Positions 1 to 4,563 of a DNA stretch of 5,368 nucleotides are shown one piece after another (position 1 is the stretch's first letter; the number at the start of each line of letters is the position of its first letter). Position numbers and translations under genes: made by a program. This DNA comes from JAZKFP01 sp040386355 (GTDB lineage: Bacteria > Pseudomonadota > Gammaproteobacteria > Pseudomonadales > UBA6940). Location: NCBI GenBank assembly GCA_040386355.1, contig JAZKFP010000116.1, positions 1 to 5,368 on the forward strand, given 5' to 3'. The notes beneath the pieces were generated by a model. That model was not told the origin of the DNA and ran no database searches. It saw only the letters and a list, made by a program, of their open reading frames with translations.

Positions 1-135
1 CGCTGTATGGCGCGATTGTGTTAGGTTGTGTAAGTATTTTCCCATAGTAACTAGGGTGTTATAATGTTTTTTGTATGTTTTGCTAAGCTCAGTGACCTTG
101 CACGGTATCGGGGCTTTTTTCTTTTGTGCATCCAT
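1..135 (-). CDS. Small unknown protein, 3' end cut by window edge
   Basis: This frame is open from an ATG at 135 to the left edge, so only the first 45 codons are visible. The product begins MDAQKKKAPIPCKV, is rich in Lys and polar residues, and shows no motif I recognise. The start is supported by an AAAAGGA ribosome binding site at 143-149 with a 7-nt spacer. It is the third gene of the small-gene run and has the same layout as the other two: hairpin plus T8, then the conserved CGCCTAAA, then the ribosome binding site. A longer in-frame start exists at 207 (MKLTINT...), whose ATG overlaps the TGA of the preceding gene; that form would add 24 residues ending FFSPKEKDST. I prefer 135 for its Shine-Dalgarno match. 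Function is unknown; by position it belongs to the element's regulatory or early module. Confidence 0.5.
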   Translation of the reverse strand, partial: MDAQKKKAPIPCKVTELSKTYKKHYNTLVTMGKYLHNLTQSRHTA

Positions 136-158
136 TGTTGAATCCTTTTCTTTAGGCG

Positions 159-182
159 AAAAAAAACCGCCAATTAAGGCGG
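159..182 (-). terminator. Intrinsic-terminator hairpin A before the left-edge gene
   Basis: On the minus strand CCGCC (171-167 in complement), a 6-nt loop and GGCGG form a perfect 5-bp stem followed by eight T (complement of 159-166). It lies 22 nt after the stop of the 84-aa gene and about 10 nt before the ribosome binding site of the next. It could simply end the upstream transcript, but no separate promoter is visible between it and the next gene, so it may be conditional. The downstream motif CGCCTAAA (151-158) is shared with hairpins B and C. Confidence 0.7.
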
Positions 183-203
183 CAACAGTGTTTATTGTTA
201 GCT

Positions 204-458
204 TCATACGGCGTGGCCTTCTTGGTTATCAATCCAGCTAAAAAACCCATCACGATTTATAAGAACCTTTGCGCCAATACGGCGAATATGTTTAGCAAGT
301 CCGTTGCCTTTAATAATTCCTTTTGATGTTTTTCTATCGGCAGATAAGAATATAAGATTACGAATTGCGGCTGGGGTGAACACTGGGACGGCTATGGATA
401 AAGTATTTACCGTGTCCCATATTGGTGTGGTGGTTACTGCGTCTAATGTTTCTACCAT
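204..458 (-). CDS. Small winged-helix / excisionase-like DNA-binding protein (84 aa)
   Basis: I infer a DNA-binding regulator or excisionase-type accessory protein of the element. Residues 27-38 (FTPAAIRNLIFL), 50-56 (KGNGLAK) and 58-77 (IRRIGAKVLINRDGFFSWID) match the plan of small phage and island winged-helix proteins: a recognition segment with NGLA, then the basic RIG.KVLI strand and an acidic F.WID end. The preferred start is the ATG at 458, with AAGGAT at 465-470 and a 6-nt spacer. An in-frame ATG at 530 overlaps the TGA of the AlpA-like gene (ATGA) and would add 24 residues ending in FFSPKNKDLN across hairpin B. The gene lies between hairpins B and A in the same orientation as its neighbours. 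The family call is from the pattern only and the target is unknown. Confidence 0.65.
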   Translation of the reverse strand: MVETLDAVTTTPIWDTVNTLSIAVPVFTPAAIRNLIFLSADRKTSKGIIKGNGLAKHIRRIGAKVLINRDGFFSWIDNQEGHAV

Positions 459-473
459 GTTTAAATCCTTATT

Positions 474-507
474 TTTAGGCGAAAAAAAACCAGCCGTTAA
501 GCTGGTC
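474..507. repeat. 34-bp direct repeat, copy 1
   Basis: This is identical to 752-785. It contains TTTAGGCG, A8 and the whole hairpin CCAGC...GCTGG, so it carries terminator B plus the conserved stretch between the terminator and the next ribosome binding site. A diverged third copy lies at 151-182. The two perfect copies flank the AlpA-like gene, which could therefore be lost or duplicated by recombination between them. Confidence 0.9.
482..506 (-). terminator. Intrinsic-terminator hairpin B between AlpA-like and winged-helix genes
   Basis: The minus strand reads ACCAGC, a 6-nt loop, GCTGGT, then an uninterrupted T tract (complement of 482-489). The stem is 6 bp. It starts about 20 nt after the AlpA-like stop (527-529) and ends 11 nt before the AAGGAT ribosome binding site of the next gene. 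It has the geometry of a Rho-independent terminator, but it lies inside a frame that opens at the ATGA overlap at 530 and stays open into the next gene. Confidence 0.75.
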
Positions 508-526
508 TGTGGTGTTGCTGTAGTGG

Positions 527-739
527 TCATACGGAATCGCGCTTTTCTAATTGCTTGGTAAGCCAGCTATCGATCTCACTTTCAATAAATGCTAGTGGTG
601 AGTTCTTGCCATTGCCTAGCATCATTGGACGGGGAAAGGTTACATCGTGGCGGGGTGATTCTTTGTCTAGTCTGTCGCGGATTGCAGATTTACTTAATCC
701 TAGTTTCTGACTTACAAATGGTAACCGTAATATTTTCAT
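527..739 (-). CDS. AlpA-like transcriptional regulator (70 aa)
   Basis: AlpA-family proteins are short helix-turn-helix regulators of phages and islands that often activate integrase or excision genes. The visible pattern fits: residues 5-24 carry LRLPFVSQKLGLSKSAIRDR (strand plus helix-turn-helix), followed by FPRPMMLGN at 35-43 and FIESEIDSWL at 51-60, which match the family's P.P..LG and W.E.EI..W regions. The expected Trp/Phe before ESEID is F51. The start at 739 has AAAGGA at 749-754 with a 9-nt spacer. The same frame is open further upstream to an ATG at 817, which would add 26 residues containing TSLTAGFFSPK across hairpin C; the AlpA domain does not need that extension. The gene is the first of the small-gene run, behind the promoter at 882-910 and two leader hairpins. 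Confidence 0.75.
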   Translation of the reverse strand: MKILRLPFVSQKLGLSKSAIRDRLDKESPRHDVTFPRPMMLGNGKNSPLAFIESEIDSWLTKQLEKRDSV

Positions 740-751
740 GCGTGTAATTCC

Positions 752-785
752 TTTAGGCGAAAAAAAACCAGCCGTTAAGCTGGTC
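752..785. repeat. 34-bp direct repeat, copy 2
   Basis: This is a perfect copy of 474-507, lying just upstream of the AlpA-like ribosome binding site. Identity stops abruptly at both ends (C versus T at 751/473; A versus T at 786/508). That suggests a recent duplication or gene-conversion unit consisting of exactly the hairpin and its 3' flank. Confidence 0.9.
760..784 (-). terminator. Intrinsic-terminator hairpin C in the leader of the AlpA-like gene
   Basis: It has the same 6-bp stem and T8 tract as hairpin B. Its T tract ends 5 nt before the AAAGGA box of the AlpA-like gene, and no coding gene ends just upstream other than the short leader frames. It therefore reads more as a leader attenuator than as the terminator of a previous gene. 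Confidence 0.7.
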
Positions 786-807
786 AATTGGGGGTAGGGT
801 ACATTTA

Positions 808-861
808 CTATAGGCATAAAAAAACCCGCTTTCGCAGGTCGTTTACTTCTTTAGAGTGCAT
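808..861 (-). promoter_or_regulatory. Possible 17-codon leader peptide overlapping hairpin D
   Basis: About 15 nt after the predicted transcription start there is an ATG at 861, opening a frame MHSKEVNDLRKRVFLCL that ends in TAG at 808-810. The frame covers the whole of hairpin D, which is the layout of an attenuation leader. A G-rich stretch (GGGGTGG, complement of 865-871) precedes it but is a poor, closely spaced ribosome binding site. There is no run of one amino acid that would suggest amino-acid sensing. A short open frame of this size can occur by chance. Confidence 0.25.
818..839 (-). terminator. Intrinsic-terminator hairpin D in the leader
   Basis: As minus-strand RNA it reads ACCUGC-GAAA-GCGGGU followed by seven U: a 6-bp stem with one U-G pair, closed by a GNRA tetraloop. 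It lies about 40 nt after the predicted start of the 882-910 promoter and before any recognisable gene, so it would stop transcription early unless overcome. It could instead be the terminator of the 261-aa gene 120 bp upstream. Confidence 0.75.
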
Positions 862-881
862 TTACCACCCCAACGAAAATT

Positions 882-910
882 AGTTTATAGGGTATGTAAT
901 TGTTGGTCAA
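882..910 (-). promoter_or_regulatory. Sigma70-like promoter for the small-gene run
   Basis: On the minus strand TTGACC (complement of 905-910, 5 of 6 consensus) is followed by TATAAA (884-889, 15-bp spacer) or, one step on, TAAACT (882-887, 17-bp spacer). An AT-rich dyad with arms AAATA and TATTT (914-927) lies immediately upstream of the -35 and could be an operator. It is the only good promoter seen upstream of the three small genes. Confidence 0.5.
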
Positions 911-959
911 GCTAAATAACGCTATTTATTACTATCTAATTCAATTTAATTTATGAGCC

Positions 960-1745
960 TTAACTTTCCAAACTTAACAGTTCTGTTTTAAGTGACTTAA
1001 TTTCTAGTTCTAAATCATTTATCCACTCATTAGTAAATGCGACCTTATCGACATTATTAGGAATCATTAGATAGCTTGGTAGGCCATTCTTAATCCAATC
1101 GTTTAAATCTTTTTGATTATAATTAATATCTCTTTTTAGATTATCGCGCTTACAAATCAATCTAGCCTTTAATATTGCATCAAAGTCCCCAGCAAACCAC
1201 CAGTTATTTAATCCAGTACCCGAAGGCAAACCCATACGCAGTGAAATAAACTTTTCTCTATAGCTATGTGCAAGCGGGATTAATTTTTCAAGCTCTGTAT
1301 TATCATTGCAATTTATTAACTGGTGAATAATTCCATCTCTACGGGAGGAGTGATGGTCACCACCCCATTCTTTTTTAAGGCGATGGTATAAATCTTTGTT
1401 TGTTTCTTTCTTTCCGTTGCGGGGATTGTAATGTGACTTATAGTCCTTTGATAATTGATAATCGTAGTATTTTGAGCGTGATTTTTCAGCCCTGCCAATA
1501 GAACTATTTTCAGCACGAAGTGATAATAGTAAGTCTTTGCCTTGTTCTGACGATGCCCAGTCTAATACATCACCTTTTTTATAATACACTCTCTTGTCGA
1601 ACATGTACCGCTTAACAGGTAACTTACTCATTTTGTTGCGGCCTACACCTAATGCCGCGGCCAATACAGTTAATGAGAATAGATCACTGTCTGGGGTGTC
1701 CTCCCAAAATTTATTAGAATCAATCACATCTAAATAGTTAGGCAT
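960..1745 (-). CDS. Unknown protein with N-terminal helix-turn-helix-like segment (261 aa)
   Basis: I do not recognise this protein. Residues 22-63 (LFSLTVLAAALGVGRNK..., then YMFDKRVYYKKGDVLDW) have the order of an excisionase/MerR-like segment: a helix-turn-helix followed by a basic strand pair and an acidic helix ending in DW. The middle is basic and polar (SKYYDYQLSKDYKSHYNP, RLKKEWGGDHHSSRRDG). The last 20 residues (NDLELEIKSLKTELLSLES) should form a short coiled coil, hinting at oligomerisation. No membrane segment or signal peptide is seen. The ATG at 1745 lies 5 nt after the integrase TAA, and there is only a weak GGAT-type ribosome binding site, so translation is probably coupled to the integrase. 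A job in excision control or element replication initiation is a guess from position. The gene is AT-rich and ends at 960 with no clear terminator directly after it. Confidence 0.6.
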   Translation of the reverse strand: MPNYLDVIDSNKFWEDTPDSDLFSLTVLAAALGVGRNKMSKLPVKRYMFDKRVYYKKGDVLDWASSEQGKDLLLSLRAENSSIGRAEKSRSKYYDYQLSKDYKSHYNPRNGKKETNKDLYHRLKKEWGGDHHSSRRDGIIHQLINCNDNTELEKLIPLAHSYREKFISLRMGLPSGTGLNNWWFAGDFDAILKARLICKRDNLKRDINYNQKDLNDWIKNGLPSYLMIPNNVDKVAFTNEWINDLELEIKSLKTELLSLES

Positions 1746-1750
1746 CGGGA

Positions 1751-2809
1751 TTATCCAAATATCTTTTTATTCATGCGCTCTACTACGCTAGTAGTGTGGC
1801 CTTCGGATAAGTGAGCGTATCGTTGCACCATTGCCAGCGTCTTATGGCCTAATATTTCGGCGATCTCGGCTAGGGTTGCACCATTCATAGCTAACTCACT
1901 GGCGGCACTATGTCGCAAGTCGTGAAACTTAAAGTTTGTAATTCCTGCGGCCTCCATAGCTGTTACCCATGGCTTACGAAGTTCAGCGGGGCTGTCAGGG
2001 TTATTGCCAGCAAATAATAACTTGGTATCAATTCTGCGAACTTTGTTAAGCTCTTTTAACACTTGTAGCGCATGGCCTGTAATGGGTAAGGCTCTCCGTT
2101 CGCCATTTTTAGTTTCATGTAGGATTGCACGACCGTTTTGTAAATCTACATCGTCCCATGTTAAATTCATTATCTCTCCTTGGCGCGCACCTGTAGAAAG
2201 TGCCAGCACTGTAACGGCATAAATATAAGGATTAATTGATTCTTTACAGGCGGCTAATAGCTTAGTTCGTTCGTCATTACTTAGAAAGCGCACACGGCCC
2301 CGAGGCTCTACAGGCTTGGTGACTTTTCGCATCGGACTATCATTAAGCCATTGCTTTTCATTGACGCTATAGGTAAGACATACAGACAAGGCGGCAAGGT
2401 ATCGTACTACTGTTGCATTGCTGCGCTTATTGCCATTAGGTGTTAATCCAGTTAATAGCGTGTCTCTACATTCAGCAATTAAGGCGGGGGTTACATCGGC
2501 TAATGTATAACGGCCAATTTCAGACGACCACCATAATAATTGTGGCTTTTGGTTTCTTGAGTTCTTAGGCTTCTTATGTAATTCATATTTAATGTAACTG
2601 TCGATTAAATCTTTTAAGGTGTGCTTTTTGGCTTCAGTCGTTTTGAAGTGGCGGCCTTCTTTAATTGCGCTCTCGGTAGAAGCTGCCCATGTATTGGCAT
2701 CGGTTTTACGTTCAAAGGTTGCGGTCTCTACTGGGTGGCCTTTAATACGTATCTTTACGCGATAGGATATGTCGCCATTTTCACTTACACGCTTTTCAAT
2801 ACTTGCCAT
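1751..2809 (-). CDS. Tyrosine recombinase / integrase (352 aa)
   Basis: This is a phage- or island-type site-specific integrase that should integrate and excise the element through a 3'-phosphotyrosyl intermediate. Numbered from the ATG at 2809, the N-terminal arm-binding segment covers roughly residues 1-55 (MASIEKRVSENGDISYRVKI). A core-binding SAM-like domain covers about 63-165. The catalytic domain has R209 in STGARQGEIMNLTW, K234 in ETKNGERR, H296 and R299 in HDLRHSAAS, H322 in LGHKT and nucleophile Y331 in QRYAHL. All six catalytic positions are present and the length is normal, so it is probably active. The frame also offers a GTG at 2818, but AGGTG at 2816-2820 overlaps that codon and sits 6 nt before the ATG at 2809, so ATG is chosen. 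It is co-transcribed with the 261-aa gene. A promoter candidate and arm-type repeats lie just upstream. Confidence 0.93.
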   Translation of the reverse strand: MASIEKRVSENGDISYRVKIRIKGHPVETATFERKTDANTWAASTESAIKEGRHFKTTEAKKHTLKDLIDSYIKYELHKKPKNSRNQKPQLLWWSSEIGRYTLADVTPALIAECRDTLLTGLTPNGNKRSNATVVRYLAALSVCLTYSVNEKQWLNDSPMRKVTKPVEPRGRVRFLSNDERTKLLAACKESINPYIYAVTVLALSTGARQGEIMNLTWDDVDLQNGRAILHETKNGERRALPITGHALQVLKELNKVRRIDTKLLFAGNNPDSPAELRKPWVTAMEAAGITNFKFHDLRHSAASELAMNGATLAEIAEILGHKTLAMVQRYAHLSEGHTTSVVERMNKKIFG

Positions 2810-2869
2810 AGTATGCACCTAGGTTTTAACCGTAAAGAACACAATACAACAAGCCACAATAAATAGCAA

Positions 2870-2888
2870 TGCGGATATATAATCCGCA
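2870..2888. promoter_or_regulatory. Operator-like inverted repeat upstream of the integrase
   Basis: TGCGGAT and ATCCGCA form a perfect 7-bp inverted repeat around the 5-nt centre ATATA. It lies about 60 bp upstream of the integrase start and just downstream of a minus-strand TATAAT (complement of 2896-2901). A bound repressor here would cover the transcription start. It could bind the 84-aa, AlpA-like or 261-aa protein, or form a leader hairpin; the protein is not identifiable from the sequence. Confidence 0.4.
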
Positions 2889-2895
2889 AATCTAA

Positions 2896-2901
2896 ATTAT
2901 A
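2896..2901 (-). promoter_or_regulatory. Candidate -10 box of the integrase promoter
   Basis: The minus strand carries a perfect TATAAT. No good -35 hexamer lies 16-18 bp upstream, so the promoter may be weak or activator-dependent, which would fit control by an AlpA-type protein. The surroundings are very AT-rich, so chance matches are common. Confidence 0.3.
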
Positions 2902-2944
2902 ATTACTATATAAATCAATGGAATAAAACTGATGAATTTTTTAC

Positions 2945-2984
2945 ATGGGGCAATCTTGGGGCATCAATATTAAAAATGGGCAAT
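2945..2984 (+). repeat. TGGG(G)CA repeats, probable integrase arm-type sites
   Basis: TGGGGCA occurs at 2946-2952 and 2957-2963 (11 bp apart), and TGGGCAA at 2977-2983 (20 bp further on). All are in the same orientation and spaced by about one and two helical turns. ATTGCCCAAT at 3107-3116 is an inverted relative. Short repeats of this kind beside an integrase gene typically bind the integrase N-terminal domain. The attachment core should be within a few hundred bases, but no duplicated core can be proven within the window. Confidence 0.5.
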
Positions 2985-3158
2985 TCTGCTTATATTTTAA
3001 TCAGCTAACGAATGCTGCCGATTCTTAAGTAGGCATTAGCTCTAAAGGGTTTCTGTGGTTGATTTGTGTATTAGTTTTACGGAAAGCTGTTTATCTAGAT
3101 AATTTTATTGCCCAATAGGTATGTAGCAATCAAGAGCGACCGACTGCAGCATCCTCTT

Positions 3159-3173
3159 AGCTGACAGTCAGCT
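3159..3173. repeat. 15-bp palindrome
   Basis: AGCTGACAGTCAGCT is a perfect 7-bp inverted repeat around one central base. It has no T tract, so it is not a terminator. It could be a protein-binding dyad or part of an attachment site. Its half CTGACAGTC reappears in inverted orientation at 3249-3257. Confidence 0.6.
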
Positions 3174-3216
3174 TCTAATAGGTCACCGACGGCCAACAAC
3201 CCAATTTAGCCACTTA

Positions 3217-3227
3217 GATTTTCAATC
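3217..3227 (+). repeat. 11-bp match to the tRNA-Phe anticodon arm
   Basis: GATTTTCAATC is identical to 5012-5022 inside the tRNA-Phe gene, in the same orientation, and covers the anticodon loop and part of both stem strands. Some tyrosine integrases recombine at the anticodon arm, so this could be a relic att core. The match is short, and its arms (AGATT/AATCT) are themselves symmetric. Coincidence is quite possible. Confidence 0.2.
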
Positions 3228-3441
3228 TCAAGATCGGCAATGCAGTGTGACTGTCAGTTCAGCCGTATCACGGGAAAGTGTTGGCAAGTATAAGCCATTG
3301 ATGGGAAAATACGTTTGGGTTGTCAACGGACATTGAATCTTTGCATTTCACGATTGAATGATTTTTTCATTAGAATTGCCAATATTTTGCACATATGCTA
3401 CTAAGTCTTCGAGAAATCGAAATTAAACTAAAGGTCTTTCT

Positions 3442-4563
3442 TTGAATAAAAATCCACGCCAAAAAATTAGTGAAACTCTGACGGGCGATGTTTTAGAAAT
3501 CGGGCCAGGCAGCCACCCGTTTCCCACTGCGCAAAATGCAAGAGTTAAATATGTAGATCGCTCAGTAGAGGGCGGCCGAGATGCCAATTGGCCCGAGCTA
3601 TCTGGACAACCGCATGGTATTGATGCCGACTTTGACCTCAATCTTGACAGTGATGCTCTTTCCCCGCTGGCCGAGGGTTCGTTTGATTGCGTGGTTGCCT
3701 CTCATGTTCTTGAGCACCTAGCGAACCCTGTTAGAGTTATCCAAGAGTTAGAACGTGTCCTTCGGCCAGGTGGCAAACTAGTCCTGATTCTTCCCGATCG
3801 CACCAAAACCTTCGATTCGATGCGTACTCCGACTGATCTTGTTCATGTATTGGATGAGTTTCATAGGGGTGTTACTGCCGTTAGCGATGAACATATTATT
3901 GAGTTTTGTCAGGCTATATATGAACAACCATCATTCCATCCTGAGCAAGTTCGAGAGTGGCACAATCCGGCAAAGCTAGATGACAGACTACTAGCCCTTC
4001 ACCGGCGTCGTAGTATTCATGTTCATTGCTGGTCGCCTGAAGAATTCGCAATTCTGATAGCGGGCTTGCTGGGGCAAGGCTTAATATCTTTCACTCTCCA
4101 CGACATCTATTTCGACGACGACTTGCCTGATAGCGGTGAATTTGGATTAGTTCTAGAACGATCAAGATCGAACGACTTACCAAAAAACCTATGCACCTGG
4201 TTTGTGGACAAATGGGTTTCACTGCTGATGTCAATCCCAGAACGCAACCCGCGTAGGCTCCTTGAGTTTCACAAAGCACTTAATCGAGAAGCAAGTCAAC
4301 TACATATTTCAAACAATGACTTCTATTCTCTATCTACGCGACTCCTTGAGCAATATGGAACGTATGAAGCAAATACGGAACGTATGAAGCATGAAATTGA
4401 CTGTATGAAGGATGAAACTGGCTGTATGAAAATTGAAATAAATGAGTTAAAGGACACAATTACTCAGCGAGACAAGCAATTGCATGCCATGTCAAATTCA
4501 ACATCATGGCGATGTACCGCACCATTGCGAAAAGTAATTCAAGCATTTCGTCGATTTTCTTGA
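3442..4563 (+). CDS. SAM-dependent methyltransferase with C-terminal coiled coil, polysaccharide type (373 aa)
   Basis: A class I (Rossmann) methyltransferase: motif I VLEIGPGSHPFP at 17-28, acidic ribose-binding residue in YVDRS at 37-41, FDCVVASHVLEHL at 81-93, and LRPGGKLVLILPDR at 107-120. These form a complete SAM site. The middle (about 130-290) probably shapes the acceptor site. Residues 314-348 are five heptads (RMKHEID, CMKDETG, CMKIEIN, ELKDTIT, QRDKQLH) predicting a coiled coil, and the end carries NSTSWRCTAPLRKV, a tail seen on glycosyltransferases and methyltransferases of O-antigen and other surface-polysaccharide clusters. Methylation of a sugar chain at the inner membrane is therefore inferred; the substrate is unknown. 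A stop at 3424-3426 leaves TTG as the only plausible start, with AAAGG at 3430-3434. The gene stands alone, opposite to the integrase, with no sugar genes nearby, so it is probably transferred cargo. Confidence 0.85.
   Translation: MNKNPRQKISETLTGDVLEIGPGSHPFPTAQNARVKYVDRSVEGGRDANWPELSGQPHGIDADFDLNLDSDALSPLAEGSFDCVVASHVLEHLANPVRVIQELERVLRPGGKLVLILPDRTKTFDSMRTPTDLVHVLDEFHRGVTAVSDEHIIEFCQAIYEQPSFHPEQVREWHNPAKLDDRLLALHRRRSIHVHCWSPEEFAILIAGLLGQGLISFTLHDIYFDDDLPDSGEFGLVLERSRSNDLPKNLCTWFVDKWVSLLMSIPERNPRRLLEFHKALNREASQLHISNNDFYSLSTRLLEQYGTYEANTERMKHEIDCMKDETGCMKIEINELKDTITQRDKQLHAMSNSTSWRCTAPLRKVIQAFRRFS
4352..4391 (+). repeat. 20-bp tandem duplication inside the methyltransferase gene
   Basis: 4352-4371 and 4372-4391 are adjacent copies differing only at one base (T versus C at the fifth position). 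The unit is not a multiple of three, so the same bases encode YGTYEA in the first copy and ERMK in the second. If one copy were lost, codon 310 (GCA) would be followed directly by TGA. Copy number therefore controls whether the coiled-coil tail is made. Confidence 0.9.
4381..4443 (+). repeat. Three 21-bp in-frame repeats encoding coiled-coil heptads
   Basis: Units at 4381-4401, 4402-4422 and 4423-4443 share YGTATGAAGNATGAAA-like bases and encode RMKHEID, CMKDETG and CMKIEIN. They overlap the second 20-bp copy, so the region grew by duplications of related short units. Gains or losses of 21-bp units would change the coiled-coil length by one heptad without changing frame. Confidence 0.75.

Larger units (their letters stand above)
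2985..3426. other. Non-coding stretch between integrase and methyltransferase; probable element boundary
   Basis: There is no open frame of useful length on either strand, and no RNA gene or IS terminal repeat that I recognise. It holds a 15-bp palindrome at 3159-3173, an 11-bp match to the tRNA-Phe anticodon arm at 3217-3227, GTGACTGTC at 3247-3255 (repeated at 4683-4691) and a small hairpin with a GAAA loop at 3408-3421. No convincing promoter for the methyltransferase was found; TATGCT at 3395-3400 is a possible -10 with a poor -35. Confidence 0.5.

Noticed and set aside
304..561. Plus-strand 85-codon open frame over the small-gene run
   Set aside because: It is antisense to the 84-aa gene and hairpin B, has no good ribosome binding site, and its C-terminal part is the reverse of the repeat.
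151..840. Possible CRISPR array from the repeated 34-bp units
   Set aside because: There are only two identical copies and two relatives. The intervals are unequal and hold coding genes, and the repeats are terminator-like hairpins with T tracts.
1316..1516. Second minus-strand frame within the 261-aa gene
   Set aside because: It is wholly contained in another frame of a gene with better start support, and its composition is not protein-like.
2810..2818. GTG at 2818 as integrase start
   Set aside because: It overlaps the AGGTG ribosome binding site that is ideally spaced for the ATG at 2809, and it has no ribosome binding site of its own.
2004..2866. Two plus-strand open frames (2004-2222 and 2621-2866) inside or overlapping the integrase
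   Set aside because: They are antisense shadows of a complete integrase with intact catalytic residues, with no ribosome binding site or recognisable motif.
3356..3370. AATGA-TTTTT-TCATT inverted repeat as a terminator or regulatory hairpin
   Set aside because: It is a purely AT-rich 5-bp stem in an AT-rich stretch, easily expected by chance.
3423..4279. Minus-strand frames (3423-3641, 4091-4279) antisense to the methyltransferase
   Set aside because: The plus-strand frame has clear methyltransferase motifs across both regions.
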